NCBI GenBank assembly: GCA_039640505.1
Contig: CP046865.1
Location: 1,116,001-1,180,000 of the forward strand
Source of the DNA: Rhodobacteraceae bacterium Araon29
GTDB taxonomy: Bacteria; Pseudomonadota; Alphaproteobacteria; Rhodobacterales; Rhodobacteraceae
DNA length: 64,000 nucleotides
Reading direction: 5' to 3'
How positions within the stretch are numbered: the first letter of the stretch is position 1; each line of letters opens with the position of its first letter. The position numbers were made by a program, and so were the translations under genes. Positions 43,723-52,166 of this stretch are shown one piece after another. The notes below the pieces were generated by a model that was given only the letters and a program-made list of their open reading frames with translations, ran no database searches and had not been told where the DNA came from.

Positions 43723-45086
43723 ACGTTCAGCAGTAAATGTTCGCGTTCCCACGGGCTGATCACTTGCAGAAACTCTTCGTATTCTGCGCGCTTCACAATC
43801 GAATACACCCGGGCGAACTCAGGGCCAAGGATTTCATGTAATTCGGGCGAGGCTTCAAAAAGGTCCAAGGCTTCGCCCATTACTCTGGGGATATCAGTTT
43901 CGCCCTCATAGGCTTCACCGCGAAATTGTTTCCCCGGACGCAGTTCATTTTGCATCCCTAGATAGCCGCAAGCCAGCGATACAGCGATGCCCAGATATGG
44001 GTTGCAATCCATACCCGCCAGCCGGTTTTCCACCCGCCGTGCCTCTGGATCTGAGATTGGAATACGAATACCGGCTGTGCGGTTGTCGCGCGCCCACTCA
44101 AGGTTGATCGGCGCAGAGTGCTCTTTAACGTAACGGCGATAGGAATTGACATAGGGTGCCAGAATGGCGATGGCGCGCGGAACATAGCGCTGCAAGCCGC
44201 CGATAAAGTGGTAAAAAAGATCGGTTTCGCCGCCTTGAGGGCCAGAGAATGCATTGGTGCCGGTTTCGATATCAATAATGGAATGGTGGATATGCATGGC
44301 GCTGCCGGGTTCATTTTCAATTGGCTTGGCCATGAAAGTCGCAAAACAATCATGCCGCAGTGCTGCTTCGCGGATCAGCCGTTTAAAATAAAACACTTCA
44401 TCGGCCAATCGCACCGGATCTCCGTGGCGCAGATTAATCTCTAGCTGTCCGGCGCCGCCTTCTTGGGTGATGCCGTCGATCTCGAACCCCTGCGCTTCGG
44501 CAAAGTCATAAATATCGTCAATCACCGGACCAAATTCATCAACCGCTGTCATGGAATAGGCTTGCCGCGCGGCTGCTGGGCGGCCGGACCGTCCCATCAT
44601 TGCAGATATTGGTTTGGCTGGATCAATGTTGCGGGCGACAAGAAAAAATTCCATTTCGGGGGCCACAACAGGTTCCCATCCTTTGGAACGATAAAGCTCA
44701 ACCACCCGTTTTAAAACATTGCGCGGCGCAAAGGGAACGGGTTCGTCTTTGCGGTCATAGGCGTCATGAATCACCTGCAATGTCCAATCGCCGGTCCAGG
44801 GCGCCGCGGTGGCGGTGGAATAATCGGGTTTAAGCACCATATCGCGTTCGATAAACCCGTCATCACCGGCTGCTTCACCCCACCCGCCCGTGATGGTTTG
44901 ATAAAAAATCGAGTCTGGAAGATAAAAGGACGACTGGCGGGCAAATTTTCCGGCCGGAACAGCCTTGCCTCGTGCGATGCCCGGTAAATCGGCGATAATA
45001 CACTCGACCTCATCTAATTTGCGGCCCTCAAGATAGTCGGAGGCAGATTGAGGCATTTTTTTAAAGGTATTTTCCAACTTACTCAT
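43719..45086 (-). CDS. Glutamine synthetase homologue (PuuA-like), copy 1
   Basis: The 455-residue protein belongs to the GlnA family but the N-terminus (DEVECIIADLPGIARGKAVP) and NLEWARDNRTAGIRIPISDP, RVENRLAGMDCNPYLGIAVS are those of gamma-glutamyl-amine synthetases such as PuuA or GmaS. The metal-site glutamates are kept in MEFFLVA and GQLEINLRHGD, and HIHHSI is the ammonia/glutamate-site region. It should ligate glutamate to an amine with ATP. It is coupled by ATGA overlaps on both sides (amidotransferase upstream, FAD enzyme downstream). Confidence 0.88.
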   Translation of the reverse strand: MSKLENTFKKMPQSASDYLEGRKLDEVECIIADLPGIARGKAVPAGKFARQSSFYLPDSIFYQTITGGWGEAAGDDGFIERDMVLKPDYSTATAAPWTGDWTLQVIHDAYDRKDEPVPFAPRNVLKRVVELYRSKGWEPVVAPEMEFFLVARNIDPAKPISAMMGRSGRPAAARQAYSMTAVDEFGPVIDDIYDFAEAQGFEIDGITQEGGAGQLEINLRHGDPVRLADEVFYFKRLIREAALRHDCFATFMAKPIENEPGSAMHIHHSIIDIETGTNAFSGPQGGETDLFYHFIGGLQRYVPRAIAILAPYVNSYRRYVKEHSAPINLEWARDNRTAGIRIPISDPEARRVENRLAGMDCNPYLGIAVSLACGYLGMQNELRPGKQFRGEAYEGETDIPRVMGEALDLFEASPELHEILGPEFARVYSIVKRAEYEEFLQVISPWEREHLLLNV

Positions 45087-45769
45087 GCTGTCACCTGTGC
45101 TAAATCGAATATATTATAAATACGGTCCGCCAGGGCAGAGTTTGAGTTTGGCAACTCTAACTTGCAAGATGCCTGCTCAAGTAGGTCGTCCGGCACTACG
45201 CCGCGGCCGCGCTTCTCGATCAGACCGTGAATGAAACCGCTGTCAAATTCTGGATGGGCCTGCACCGTGAAAACGTTCTCGCCGTAGCCCAAAAAGGCAT
45301 ATTTGCAAAACGGGCTAGAGCCTAAGACATGCGCCTGTGGCGGCAGCTCTACAATTTGATCTTGGTGCCAAGCGTTTAGTGTCACGGTTTGGCCTTCAAA
45401 GTCATATTTGGTGGCGCCGACCGACCAACCACCAGAATATTTTTCCACCTGTCCACCAAGCGCCTGTGCAATGATCTGATGCCCAAAGCAGACGCCTACA
45501 AGAGGCATATTCAAGCTATAGATATCCCTTACAAGCGCTTTTAAAGGCGCGATAAACGGCAAGTTATCATAAATACCGTGACGTGAGCCTGTGATCAGCC
45601 AGCAATCTGCTGACTCAGCAGATTTTGGAAACTCCATATCAACCACGCTATAGGCGGCAAACGAATAGTCTCGGCGGGACAGAAATCGCGAAAACATCTG
45701 CGCATAATTGCCAGTTTCGGCGATCATTTCAGCTGGCGCATGCCCAGCTTGTAAAATACCGACTTTCAT
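45083..45769 (-). CDS. Class I glutamine amidotransferase-like hydrolase
   Basis: The 228-residue protein has a complete triad: cysteine in GVCFGHQI (near 94), histidine and glutamate in QAHPEFD (near 172-174). It resembles the stand-alone class I amidotransferases that hydrolyse gamma-glutamyl bonds, as PuuD does functionally, though PuuD itself carries a somewhat different motif set. In the operon it could release glutamate from a gamma-glutamyl product. Its stop overlaps the next start (45083-45086). Confidence 0.85.
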   Translation of the reverse strand: MKVGILQAGHAPAEMIAETGNYAQMFSRFLSRRDYSFAAYSVVDMEFPKSAESADCWLITGSRHGIYDNLPFIAPLKALVRDIYSLNMPLVGVCFGHQIIAQALGGQVEKYSGGWSVGATKYDFEGQTVTLNAWHQDQIVELPPQAHVLGSSPFCKYAFLGYGENVFTVQAHPEFDSGFIHGLIEKRGRGVVPDDLLEQASCKLELPNSNSALADRIYNIFDLAQVTA

Positions 45770-45815
45770 AAATCACCCGTTGCTTTTATGCCCGCTGCCA
45801 AGCAGTTGCGACTAT

Positions 45816-47132
45816 TCATACTGTCTCCAGATAGACTTTCCAGTGTTCGTCTTCTGGAATTGATTGCAGTTTGTCGTATTCTTGTTGTTTTGTCATACAG
45901 AAATTTTCAATCAGCGTGCCTGGCAATATACGCGCAATCATTGGGTCACTTTCAAATAGCGACATGGCCTTTGTCCAATCTGTCGCAAGCTGCGGCATGT
46001 GCTGATCATAGGCATTTCCGGTGATCGGGGCAGGCGGCGATAATGAATCCTCTATGCCGGCCAATGCCGCCCCCAGCACAACGCTAAGCATCAAATACGG
46101 ATTGATGTCACCGCAGGCAACGCGGTGCTCGATCCGCCGCGCGGCCGGTGGGCCGCCGGGGATGCGCAGTGCAGCTGTGCGGTTTTCATAGGCCCAGCAG
46201 ACCCCGGTCGGAGCATGTGCACCCGGTGTGATCCTTTGGTAGCTGTTGCTGTGGGGGGCAAACACAAGCGTTGAGGCTGTCATGGCTGCCAGACAGCCGG
46301 CCACAGCCTGATGCAGCAAGTCTGATCCGCTGTCTGAGCCATCGTCAAAGATGTTTTTGCCATCCTCGTCGATGACCGAAAAATGGACATGCAATCCATT
46401 ACCCGCATCTTCGTGATAGGGCTTTGCCATAAAAGTCGCCGCCATCTGATGTTTTCGGGCCAATCCTTTGACCAAGGTTTTGAACAGCCAAGCATCATCC
46501 GCCGCGCGCATTGCATCACAGTGATTTAAGCTCACTTCAAATTGCCCAAGCCCAACTTCTGATGTGGCGGATTGAACCGCAATCCCCATCATTTCGCAGG
46601 CCTCATAAAGTTCAGTAAAAAAAGTGTCAAATGCATCAAGTTGCGATACCGATAGAACTGCGTTGTTGTGCAAGGGACGCCCGCTTAGGGGGTTGATTGG
46701 TGCCTGCAACTGTCCATTGCTGTCATCAACCAGATAAAATTCCATTTCGGTCGCGGCAATGACTTGCCAGCCTCTTTTAGAAAAGCGGTCCAAAACCCGC
46801 GCGAGCGCATGCCGAGGATCGACCTCAAAAGCTGACCCATTGTCAGAAAACATCCACATCGGCACCAAGGCGCTAGGGGTCTGCAGCCAAGGCATCGGGA
46901 CAGCCCCACGCTCTGTTGGAACCATAGAACCATCACCGTCGCCGCTTTCAAATACCAACGGGCTCTTTAAGCTGTCCTCGCCCCAGATATCCAAAACCAA
47001 GGCAGAAAGCGGCATCCGAACCCCACCATTGGAAAGTTTGCTGGCATAGTCATTTGGCAAACGTTTTCCGCGCATTTGGCCGTTTAGATCGCAAGCCGCC
47101 ACGCGAAACGTTCCAAGTTTTTCAAGATCCAT
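45816..47132 (-). CDS. Glutamine synthetase homologue, copy 2
   Basis: The 438-residue protein is a second member of the same branch: FRVAACDLNGQMRGKRLPND at the start, ATEMEFYLVDD, VGLGQFEVSLNHCDAMRAAD, GLHVHFSVIDEDGKN and ALRIPGGPPAARRIEHRVAC. The metal and ATP site residues are kept. It diverges widely from copy 1, so the two are old paralogues rather than a recent duplication and may act on different amines or form a mixed complex. It is separated by 46 bases from the amidotransferase gene. Confidence 0.87.
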   Translation of the reverse strand: MDLEKLGTFRVAACDLNGQMRGKRLPNDYASKLSNGGVRMPLSALVLDIWGEDSLKSPLVFESGDGDGSMVPTERGAVPMPWLQTPSALVPMWMFSDNGSAFEVDPRHALARVLDRFSKRGWQVIAATEMEFYLVDDSNGQLQAPINPLSGRPLHNNAVLSVSQLDAFDTFFTELYEACEMMGIAVQSATSEVGLGQFEVSLNHCDAMRAADDAWLFKTLVKGLARKHQMAATFMAKPYHEDAGNGLHVHFSVIDEDGKNIFDDGSDSGSDLLHQAVAGCLAAMTASTLVFAPHSNSYQRITPGAHAPTGVCWAYENRTAALRIPGGPPAARRIEHRVACGDINPYLMLSVVLGAALAGIEDSLSPPAPITGNAYDQHMPQLATDWTKAMSLFESDPMIARILPGTLIENFCMTKQQEYDKLQSIPEDEHWKVYLETV

Positions 47133-47269
47133 AAATGCCTCAGTTGAAATTTGATCAAATTATTTCAGCCCAGAATGGATTTGTCCACCGCTGTTTACAA
47201 GCTCCAGTGTATTATCCGGTTTATAACATGGGTGCCCGAGTGCAAAAGATAATTTGATAGGGTAGAGCG

Positions 47270-48055
47270 TTAGGCAATTCTGAGCGATAAACAGGACATC
47301 CCGCCATCAATTTTGGCGCACTCACTATTGTTAAGCTGAACTAAATTAAAGCCTTCTGACATCAGCATTTGCGCGGTTTTAGGAAACCCCTTGCTCATAA
47401 TGAGCGCATTATTGAAACGGATCATATTCGCGGCCGCTTCTTCGCCCTCGGGCACCTGCAGAACCCTATAGTCAGAAAAGCATCCCGACGCAGCGAGCCT
47501 TTGGGTGGATAAAATAGTCTTTGAGGCAATGAGCGAGCAATCTGTTTTGAAATGCAAAACGCCCGGTGGGGTTTCGACGGTTCTAACGCTGTAGCCTTTT
47601 GGTTCCACAAAAGCGCTTAATTCGGCAATGCCGGCATGATCAGTGCGCTCCGATGTACCCACAAGGATTTCGCGCCCCGTGTAAAGAATATCACCGCCTT
47701 CGATAGACCCGGGTCCGGCAATTTCAAACACGGTTTCAAAAATCTGGCGAATTGAATGCCCCATAGGCGCAACTTCGGGCTGCCGGCTTCCGGCACCCGG
47801 GCGCATCAGCACCGCACAATCGGGCAGACAGAGCGCCGTATCCTCGACAAACACCGCATCCGCTAAATCCTCTAACGGATCAAGCTCAAGCACTTCGGCG
47901 CCTGCGGCCCTTAGGCTTTGGACATAGGCTTTATGGTCCTTCTGCAACTGGGCAAAATCCGGGTTGCCCGCATCATGGCTGCGCAGCCCATTGATCACGC
48001 TTGAAGACGGCCGGCGTGTTATTGCCTTGGAAAATGTAATGGCAGGGTCTGTCAT
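47270..48055 (-). CDS. DDAH/arginine-deiminase-superfamily hydrolase
   Basis: The 261-residue protein matches dimethylarginine dimethylaminohydrolases: VFVEDTALCLPDCAVLMRPG, GSIEGGDILYTGREILVGTS, the catalytic histidine in GVLHFKTDCS (near 167) and the nucleophilic cysteine in DGGMSCLSLR (near 256). DDAH hydrolyses methylated arginines to citrulline and a methylamine. The catalytic residues are all present, but the specificity for methylarginine over other guanidino compounds cannot be read. It lies in the middle of the transporter/glutamine-synthetase series. Confidence 0.87.
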   Translation of the reverse strand: MTDPAITFSKAITRRPSSSVINGLRSHDAGNPDFAQLQKDHKAYVQSLRAAGAEVLELDPLEDLADAVFVEDTALCLPDCAVLMRPGAGSRQPEVAPMGHSIRQIFETVFEIAGPGSIEGGDILYTGREILVGTSERTDHAGIAELSAFVEPKGYSVRTVETPPGVLHFKTDCSLIASKTILSTQRLAASGCFSDYRVLQVPEGEEAAANMIRFNNALIMSKGFPKTAQMLMSEGFNLVQLNNSECAKIDGGMSCLSLRIA

Positions 48056-48117
48056 GTGCTTTGGTCTTTTTCTAGCTTTAAAGGTGGGTCCATGGTTCAG
48101 GTTTTATTCTGTTGGGG

Positions 48118-49404
48118 TCAAGCCAAGAATTCCTTTAGGCGATCTTTGCCCTGTATCATCCTGTAATAGGCTTCGGCCGCTGTTTTCCCAAGCGTGCCAT
48201 AGGTTTGTCTTTTGGGAACGGAGTGAAATGGTTCCAAACGGTTGGCTGTACCTGAGATTACTTCAGCGATAAGTTTTCCGGCAATCGGCGCCGTATTCAT
48301 ACCGTGACCGCCAAACCCGGCAGCGCAAAAACTGTTTGGTCCAAGCGGCCCAACATAGGGCATAAAATGGCGTGCATAGCCCATTGTTCCGGACCACGCA
48401 TAGTCTATACCGACTTTAGCGGCCACCATCTCTTTGGCCATTTCGGGCAAATGCGCTGCGATATCTTGCAATGCAAGACGTCTTACATAGGCGCTGCTTG
48501 GGGCTGACAGTGCAGAAATGCCCATGCCCCAGAGCAAACGGCCGTCTGGCAGTTTACGGAAATAATTTCCGGCTCTTCGCGTATCGGCAATGGCGTAGGG
48601 CGTTGGTATATGCTGGGCAAGAATTTCAGGCATAGGTGCGCTGACGGCGATAAAGGTTTGGACCGGCACCAAAAGTTTGGACAGTTGTTTGAAATATGCC
48701 CCGCCAGTGCCACCGGTGGTGATCACGGTTGTTTTTGCCGCAATTGAGGTTTGAGTGGGCCCAACAGTGATCAATGTTCTGGAAGGAGTGTCCTCTGCCA
48801 TGTGTAGAACCGGGCAATTTTGCAAAATTGTCACGCCAGCCTCCAAGCACTCGGCGGTAAGGCATCGCAAAAAGTTAAGTGGATGGAAATGAAAACCCTC
48901 GTGGTCAACCGAGCCACTTTTATAACGCGGCCCTTTGATGAAATTGCCCAGCTCTGATTGCGCGATGGGCAGGGGGTCATCCGCAAAAAGCGATAGTGTC
49001 AGACAGCCGTTTACCGGTTGGCAGGCGCTGTAGCTTTGTGAAAAACTCCGCGCGCGCATCCACTCAAGCCCTTCGCTGGCAAGCGCATTCAGCTCTGCGG
49101 CATTATCCGGTCCTAGAAGCTTTTCTATTGCGGGTTCGCTGCCGGCCCAGCCGTTTGTGCAAAACCCGCCGTTGCGGCCAGAGGCGGCATCCCCGATATT
49201 ATATTTTTCGATTAAAACAACGCGCGCACCGGTTTGGGCGAGGTGCAAGGCGGCGCTTAATCCTGCAAGCCCGGCGCCAATGATGGCCACGTCATAGAGG
49301 TCGTCGATATCATCAATCCCATGGCAGTCAGATACCGCAATTGCGGTATCCGAATACCAAGTATTGGCAAAACTTGCCGAAAAACTAGGCGCAGCGCTAC
49401 TCAT
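48118..49404 (-). CDS. FAD-dependent DAO-family oxidoreductase, copy 2
   Basis: The 428-residue protein has the FAD motif VAIIGAGLAGLSAALHLAQT (near 38) and GDAASGRNGGFCTNGW, and YAWSGTMGYARHFMPYVGPL near the C-terminus. It is of the same family as the gene at 42418-43722 but not close to it. It probably oxidises an amino acid or N-substituted amine. Its start overlaps the permease stop by 8 bases, so it is co-translated with the transporter, suggesting that its substrate is the imported compound or an immediate product. Confidence 0.86.
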   Translation of the reverse strand: MSSAAPSFSASFANTWYSDTAIAVSDCHGIDDIDDLYDVAIIGAGLAGLSAALHLAQTGARVVLIEKYNIGDAASGRNGGFCTNGWAGSEPAIEKLLGPDNAAELNALASEGLEWMRARSFSQSYSACQPVNGCLTLSLFADDPLPIAQSELGNFIKGPRYKSGSVDHEGFHFHPLNFLRCLTAECLEAGVTILQNCPVLHMAEDTPSRTLITVGPTQTSIAAKTTVITTGGTGGAYFKQLSKLLVPVQTFIAVSAPMPEILAQHIPTPYAIADTRRAGNYFRKLPDGRLLWGMGISALSAPSSAYVRRLALQDIAAHLPEMAKEMVAAKVGIDYAWSGTMGYARHFMPYVGPLGPNSFCAAGFGGHGMNTAPIAGKLIAEVISGTANRLEPFHSVPKRQTYGTLGKTAAEAYYRMIQGKDRLKEFLA

Positions 49405-51088
49405 GGCTCCGCGATTTATTAACGATATTATCCAAGGCTTTGATCCCCGAGGCGGCCAGAATTGTCAGTACGACATAGATCAATGCAGCCGAATTAAACG
49501 GCTCGAACGCCAGAAAGCTCTGTGCCTGAAATTCGCGCATCCTCTGTGTCAGATCACGCACTGACAGGATCGAGACCAATGAGGTGTCTTTCAGCATCGC
49601 GATGAACTCATTGCCCAAAGCGGGCAAAACAATCGCAATCGCCTGCGGGATTACAATCAACCGTGCAATATGCCATTCGCGTAAACCAAGCGTGCGGGCC
49701 GCTTCGATTTGACCTTTGGGAACAGCTTCGATCCCGGCGCGGAAAATTTCGGCCATATAGGCGGAATATCCGATCGCTATTGCGATTATACCGCGGGTCA
49801 TCATGGCCATATCCAAATAGCCACTGGTGGCGGATTTAACTGCCCCGGCCAAAGGCAGGCCAACGTAAAGGATAATCACAAGCATGGGGATGCCGCGAAT
49901 GGTATCAACAAAGAAATCCGAAAAGACCGCCAATGGATGGGCGGTAGTGATATTGCCAATCAGCACTAGAAGCAGGCTCAGCACGCCGATGACAATAGCC
50001 ACGGTGGCCAACGTGCGGTCTGTGGGAGGCAAATAGGTTGCTTGCCAGATAACGGTTCTGTCGCCGATCTGATCAACGGGCAGAACAGCTGCACTAATTC
50101 GGCCCTTTTCAAGCAGATCAAGCGCCTGCTGCTCGGATTTCAAAGACCGGATTTTAAATGGAGCCTCTGGAGGCGTTTGCAGAAAATCACCGTAGCGCAC
50201 AATGTCCGATAAGCTTTGTGGAGTACCAGCAACAATGCCGATGCGGCCCTCAAGATTGCCAACAAGAGCCACCTCTGCATGCGGTTTGAAGCCGAAAAAT
50301 AACCCCATAGCAATAGCGAAGACTCCGAAACCTGTCATGACCCGATTGGCCATCGCAGATGGCTCTAATCGGCCTAAAAAGGCCCAAACCAACCCTAATA
50401 TTGAAGCCCCAATATAGGCAAAAAATGCGGCGCGAAGGGTGACCATTAAACCGACGGAAAATCCGGCATGAGCCACCATCAAAAAGTAAAACGTGAAGCC
50501 AAAATTAATCAAAAACAACAAGAAGATGGCGATTTGCCCATAGCCGGTCTTGATATAGCGCGACGGCACTAGTGTTCCTGCAGCACAAACTGCCGAAAAA
50601 ACAGAAGCAAGCCCAAGATAGAAAAAGCAACCGGCAAGCAAGCGGATCTGAAAGTCTGGATCAAGCACAAAGACTTTGTCAATCACTACAATAAAATCAG
50701 TCGAGCGAGGGTCAAACCCGTTGACCGCAATCGATACAATATAAGGGGCGAGCCACGAGGCCTGTGACATCAAAACAAACAGCACGCCTTGAATAACAAA
50801 GCCAATCAATGCTTTGCGCTGCAGGCTCTGCGTGAGTTGCGGGTCCTGATCTGGTCTAGTTGAGCGGATCAAAGCCAAGCTGGCCCAAACCCCCACAGCA
50901 CCGGTCACGCAGAAGAATAGAAAACTGCCAAGCAACTGTGTGGCGTTTTCTTCTATCCCCAAAACGGCTTTGATGGCAGGGCCGTAATTTCTTGAAGTTG
51001 CAATAAAATAGACAACCACAGGTGCCACAAAAATAAACACCAGATTGCTGGCACGCATGGTCCGTAGCCAAGTGAAAACAGAGGGCAT
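49397..51088 (-). CDS. Amino-acid ABC permease with a large extra N-terminal region
   Basis: The 563-residue protein is more than twice the length of a usual HisM/GlnP permease. Residues about 1-265 contain seven or so hydrophobic segments; about 277-345 look like half of a type 2 periplasmic-binding fold (GRIGIVAGTPQSLSDIVRYG, then ALDLLEKGRISAAVLPVDQI). The final 190 residues are the canonical permease: FFVDTIRGIPMLVIILYVGL and the ATPase-docking EAARTLGLREWHIARLIVIP. It is the inner-membrane subunit for the binding protein encoded just upstream. A terminator-like hairpin separates the two. Confidence 0.85.
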   Translation of the reverse strand: MPSVFTWLRTMRASNLVFIFVAPVVVYFIATSRNYGPAIKAVLGIEENATQLLGSFLFFCVTGAVGVWASLALIRSTRPDQDPQLTQSLQRKALIGFVIQGVLFVLMSQASWLAPYIVSIAVNGFDPRSTDFIVVIDKVFVLDPDFQIRLLAGCFFYLGLASVFSAVCAAGTLVPSRYIKTGYGQIAIFLLFLINFGFTFYFLMVAHAGFSVGLMVTLRAAFFAYIGASILGLVWAFLGRLEPSAMANRVMTGFGVFAIAMGLFFGFKPHAEVALVGNLEGRIGIVAGTPQSLSDIVRYGDFLQTPPEAPFKIRSLKSEQQALDLLEKGRISAAVLPVDQIGDRTVIWQATYLPPTDRTLATVAIVIGVLSLLLVLIGNITTAHPLAVFSDFFVDTIRGIPMLVIILYVGLPLAGAVKSATSGYLDMAMMTRGIIAIAIGYSAYMAEIFRAGIEAVPKGQIEAARTLGLREWHIARLIVIPQAIAIVLPALGNEFIAMLKDTSLVSILSVRDLTQRMREFQAQSFLAFEPFNSAALIYVVLTILAASGIKALDNIVNKSRSHE

Positions 51089-51108
51089 GATTAGGCTTTC
51101 AATTGGGG

Positions 51109-51144
51109 AAAAAAGATGTCCAAAGGGCAGGATGCCCTTTGGAC
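51109..51144 (-). terminator. Intra-operon terminator/attenuator between binding protein and permease
   Basis: A perfect 12-bp stem with a 3-base loop (GTCCAAAGGGCA, 51118-51129, with its complement 51133-51144) is followed on the minus strand by ATCTTTTTT. It lies 12 bases after the binding-protein stop. Such elements let the binding protein be made in excess over the permease. Confidence 0.88.
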
Positions 51145-51156
51145 CAATGGTTTAAT

Positions 51157-51894
51157 TTATTTTGGCCACCACTTAACGACCAATTCTTGCATGGTTCCGT
51201 CTGCAATGATTGCCGCGAGGCCTTCATTGAAGTCGTCCTGAATGCTATCACCTTCTTGGAATACCAATCCGAGCGGATCAGAGGAAAGTCCGGTGATGCC
51301 AACAGTCAATTCACCAGCAAATTCTTGCTCGTAAGCCGCAGCTGATGTGGAATCGATAATCACACCGTCAACGTCACCATTTTGCAGAGCAACAACAGCG
51401 TTGTTGAAGGCATCGAAAAGTTGAAGGTTATCACGTCCAACGAGCTCTTCGCCAAGGGCTGCGTTCGTCGTACCTGTTTGTGAAGCCAAGCGCATATCGC
51501 CGCTTTTGAAGTCGTCGATAGACGATCCATCATCAGATACACGCATCAAAACGCCTTGTTGAACGATGATATAAGGGTCGGAAAAGTCTACAATTTTGTC
51601 GCGCTCTTCGGTGATAGTCACACCAGAGACGACCATGTCAAACTGACCGTCTGCAAGCGCGGGAAAAATACCATCCCATGCAGTTGATACCCAGTTTGGC
51701 TTACAGTTAATACGCTCACAGATTGCTGCAACCACATCGACATCAAAGCCTTTTACAACCCCATCTTCGATGAATTCATGCGGCGGATAAGTGGTGTCAG
51801 AACCGATGTTGAGCACCCGTCCGCCAAGATCAGCGGCAAATGCTGGTGCCGCTGTAAACGCGGCAACCATTAAACTCGCAATTATTTTTTTCAT
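51157..51894 (-). CDS. Amino-acid ABC transporter periplasmic binding protein
   Basis: The 245-residue precursor has a signal peptide (MKKIIASLMVAAFTAAPAFA) and a family 3 solute-binding fold: LNIGSDTTYPPHEFIEDGVV, FDVDVVAAICERINCKPNWV and MRLASQTGTTNAALGEELV. This family binds polar amino acids such as arginine, histidine, glutamine or opines. A basic amino acid would suit the DDAH-like enzyme in the operon. It is the first gene of the series and probably the most strongly expressed one. Confidence 0.92.
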   Translation of the reverse strand: MKKIIASLMVAAFTAAPAFAADLGGRVLNIGSDTTYPPHEFIEDGVVKGFDVDVVAAICERINCKPNWVSTAWDGIFPALADGQFDMVVSGVTITEERDKIVDFSDPYIIVQQGVLMRVSDDGSSIDDFKSGDMRLASQTGTTNAALGEELVGRDNLQLFDAFNNAVVALQNGDVDGVIIDSTSAAAYEQEFAGELTVGITGLSSDPLGLVFQEGDSIQDDFNEGLAAIIADGTMQELVVKWWPK

Positions 51895-52166
51895 TTTCTA
51901 CTCCTGTTGATGGTCTGAATGAAAACTCAGTCCGATGCAGAACACTGTGCTTAGGTTCCGTTCCGTGGTCAAGAGCCGAGGTAAGGCCTTTTCTGTGATT
52001 TTTAACCGAAGCCGAGGCCTTTCGACTAAATTTATCGCTTTGATTACAGATGAGTTTGCGCAGCATGGCCGTCAAAGTACATTATTTGCCTAAACCGTAG
52101 GTCGCATACCCTGGATAAATTGACTGGCTTACCGCGCAGGTAACATCTTTTACTGACTGTGCGGGC

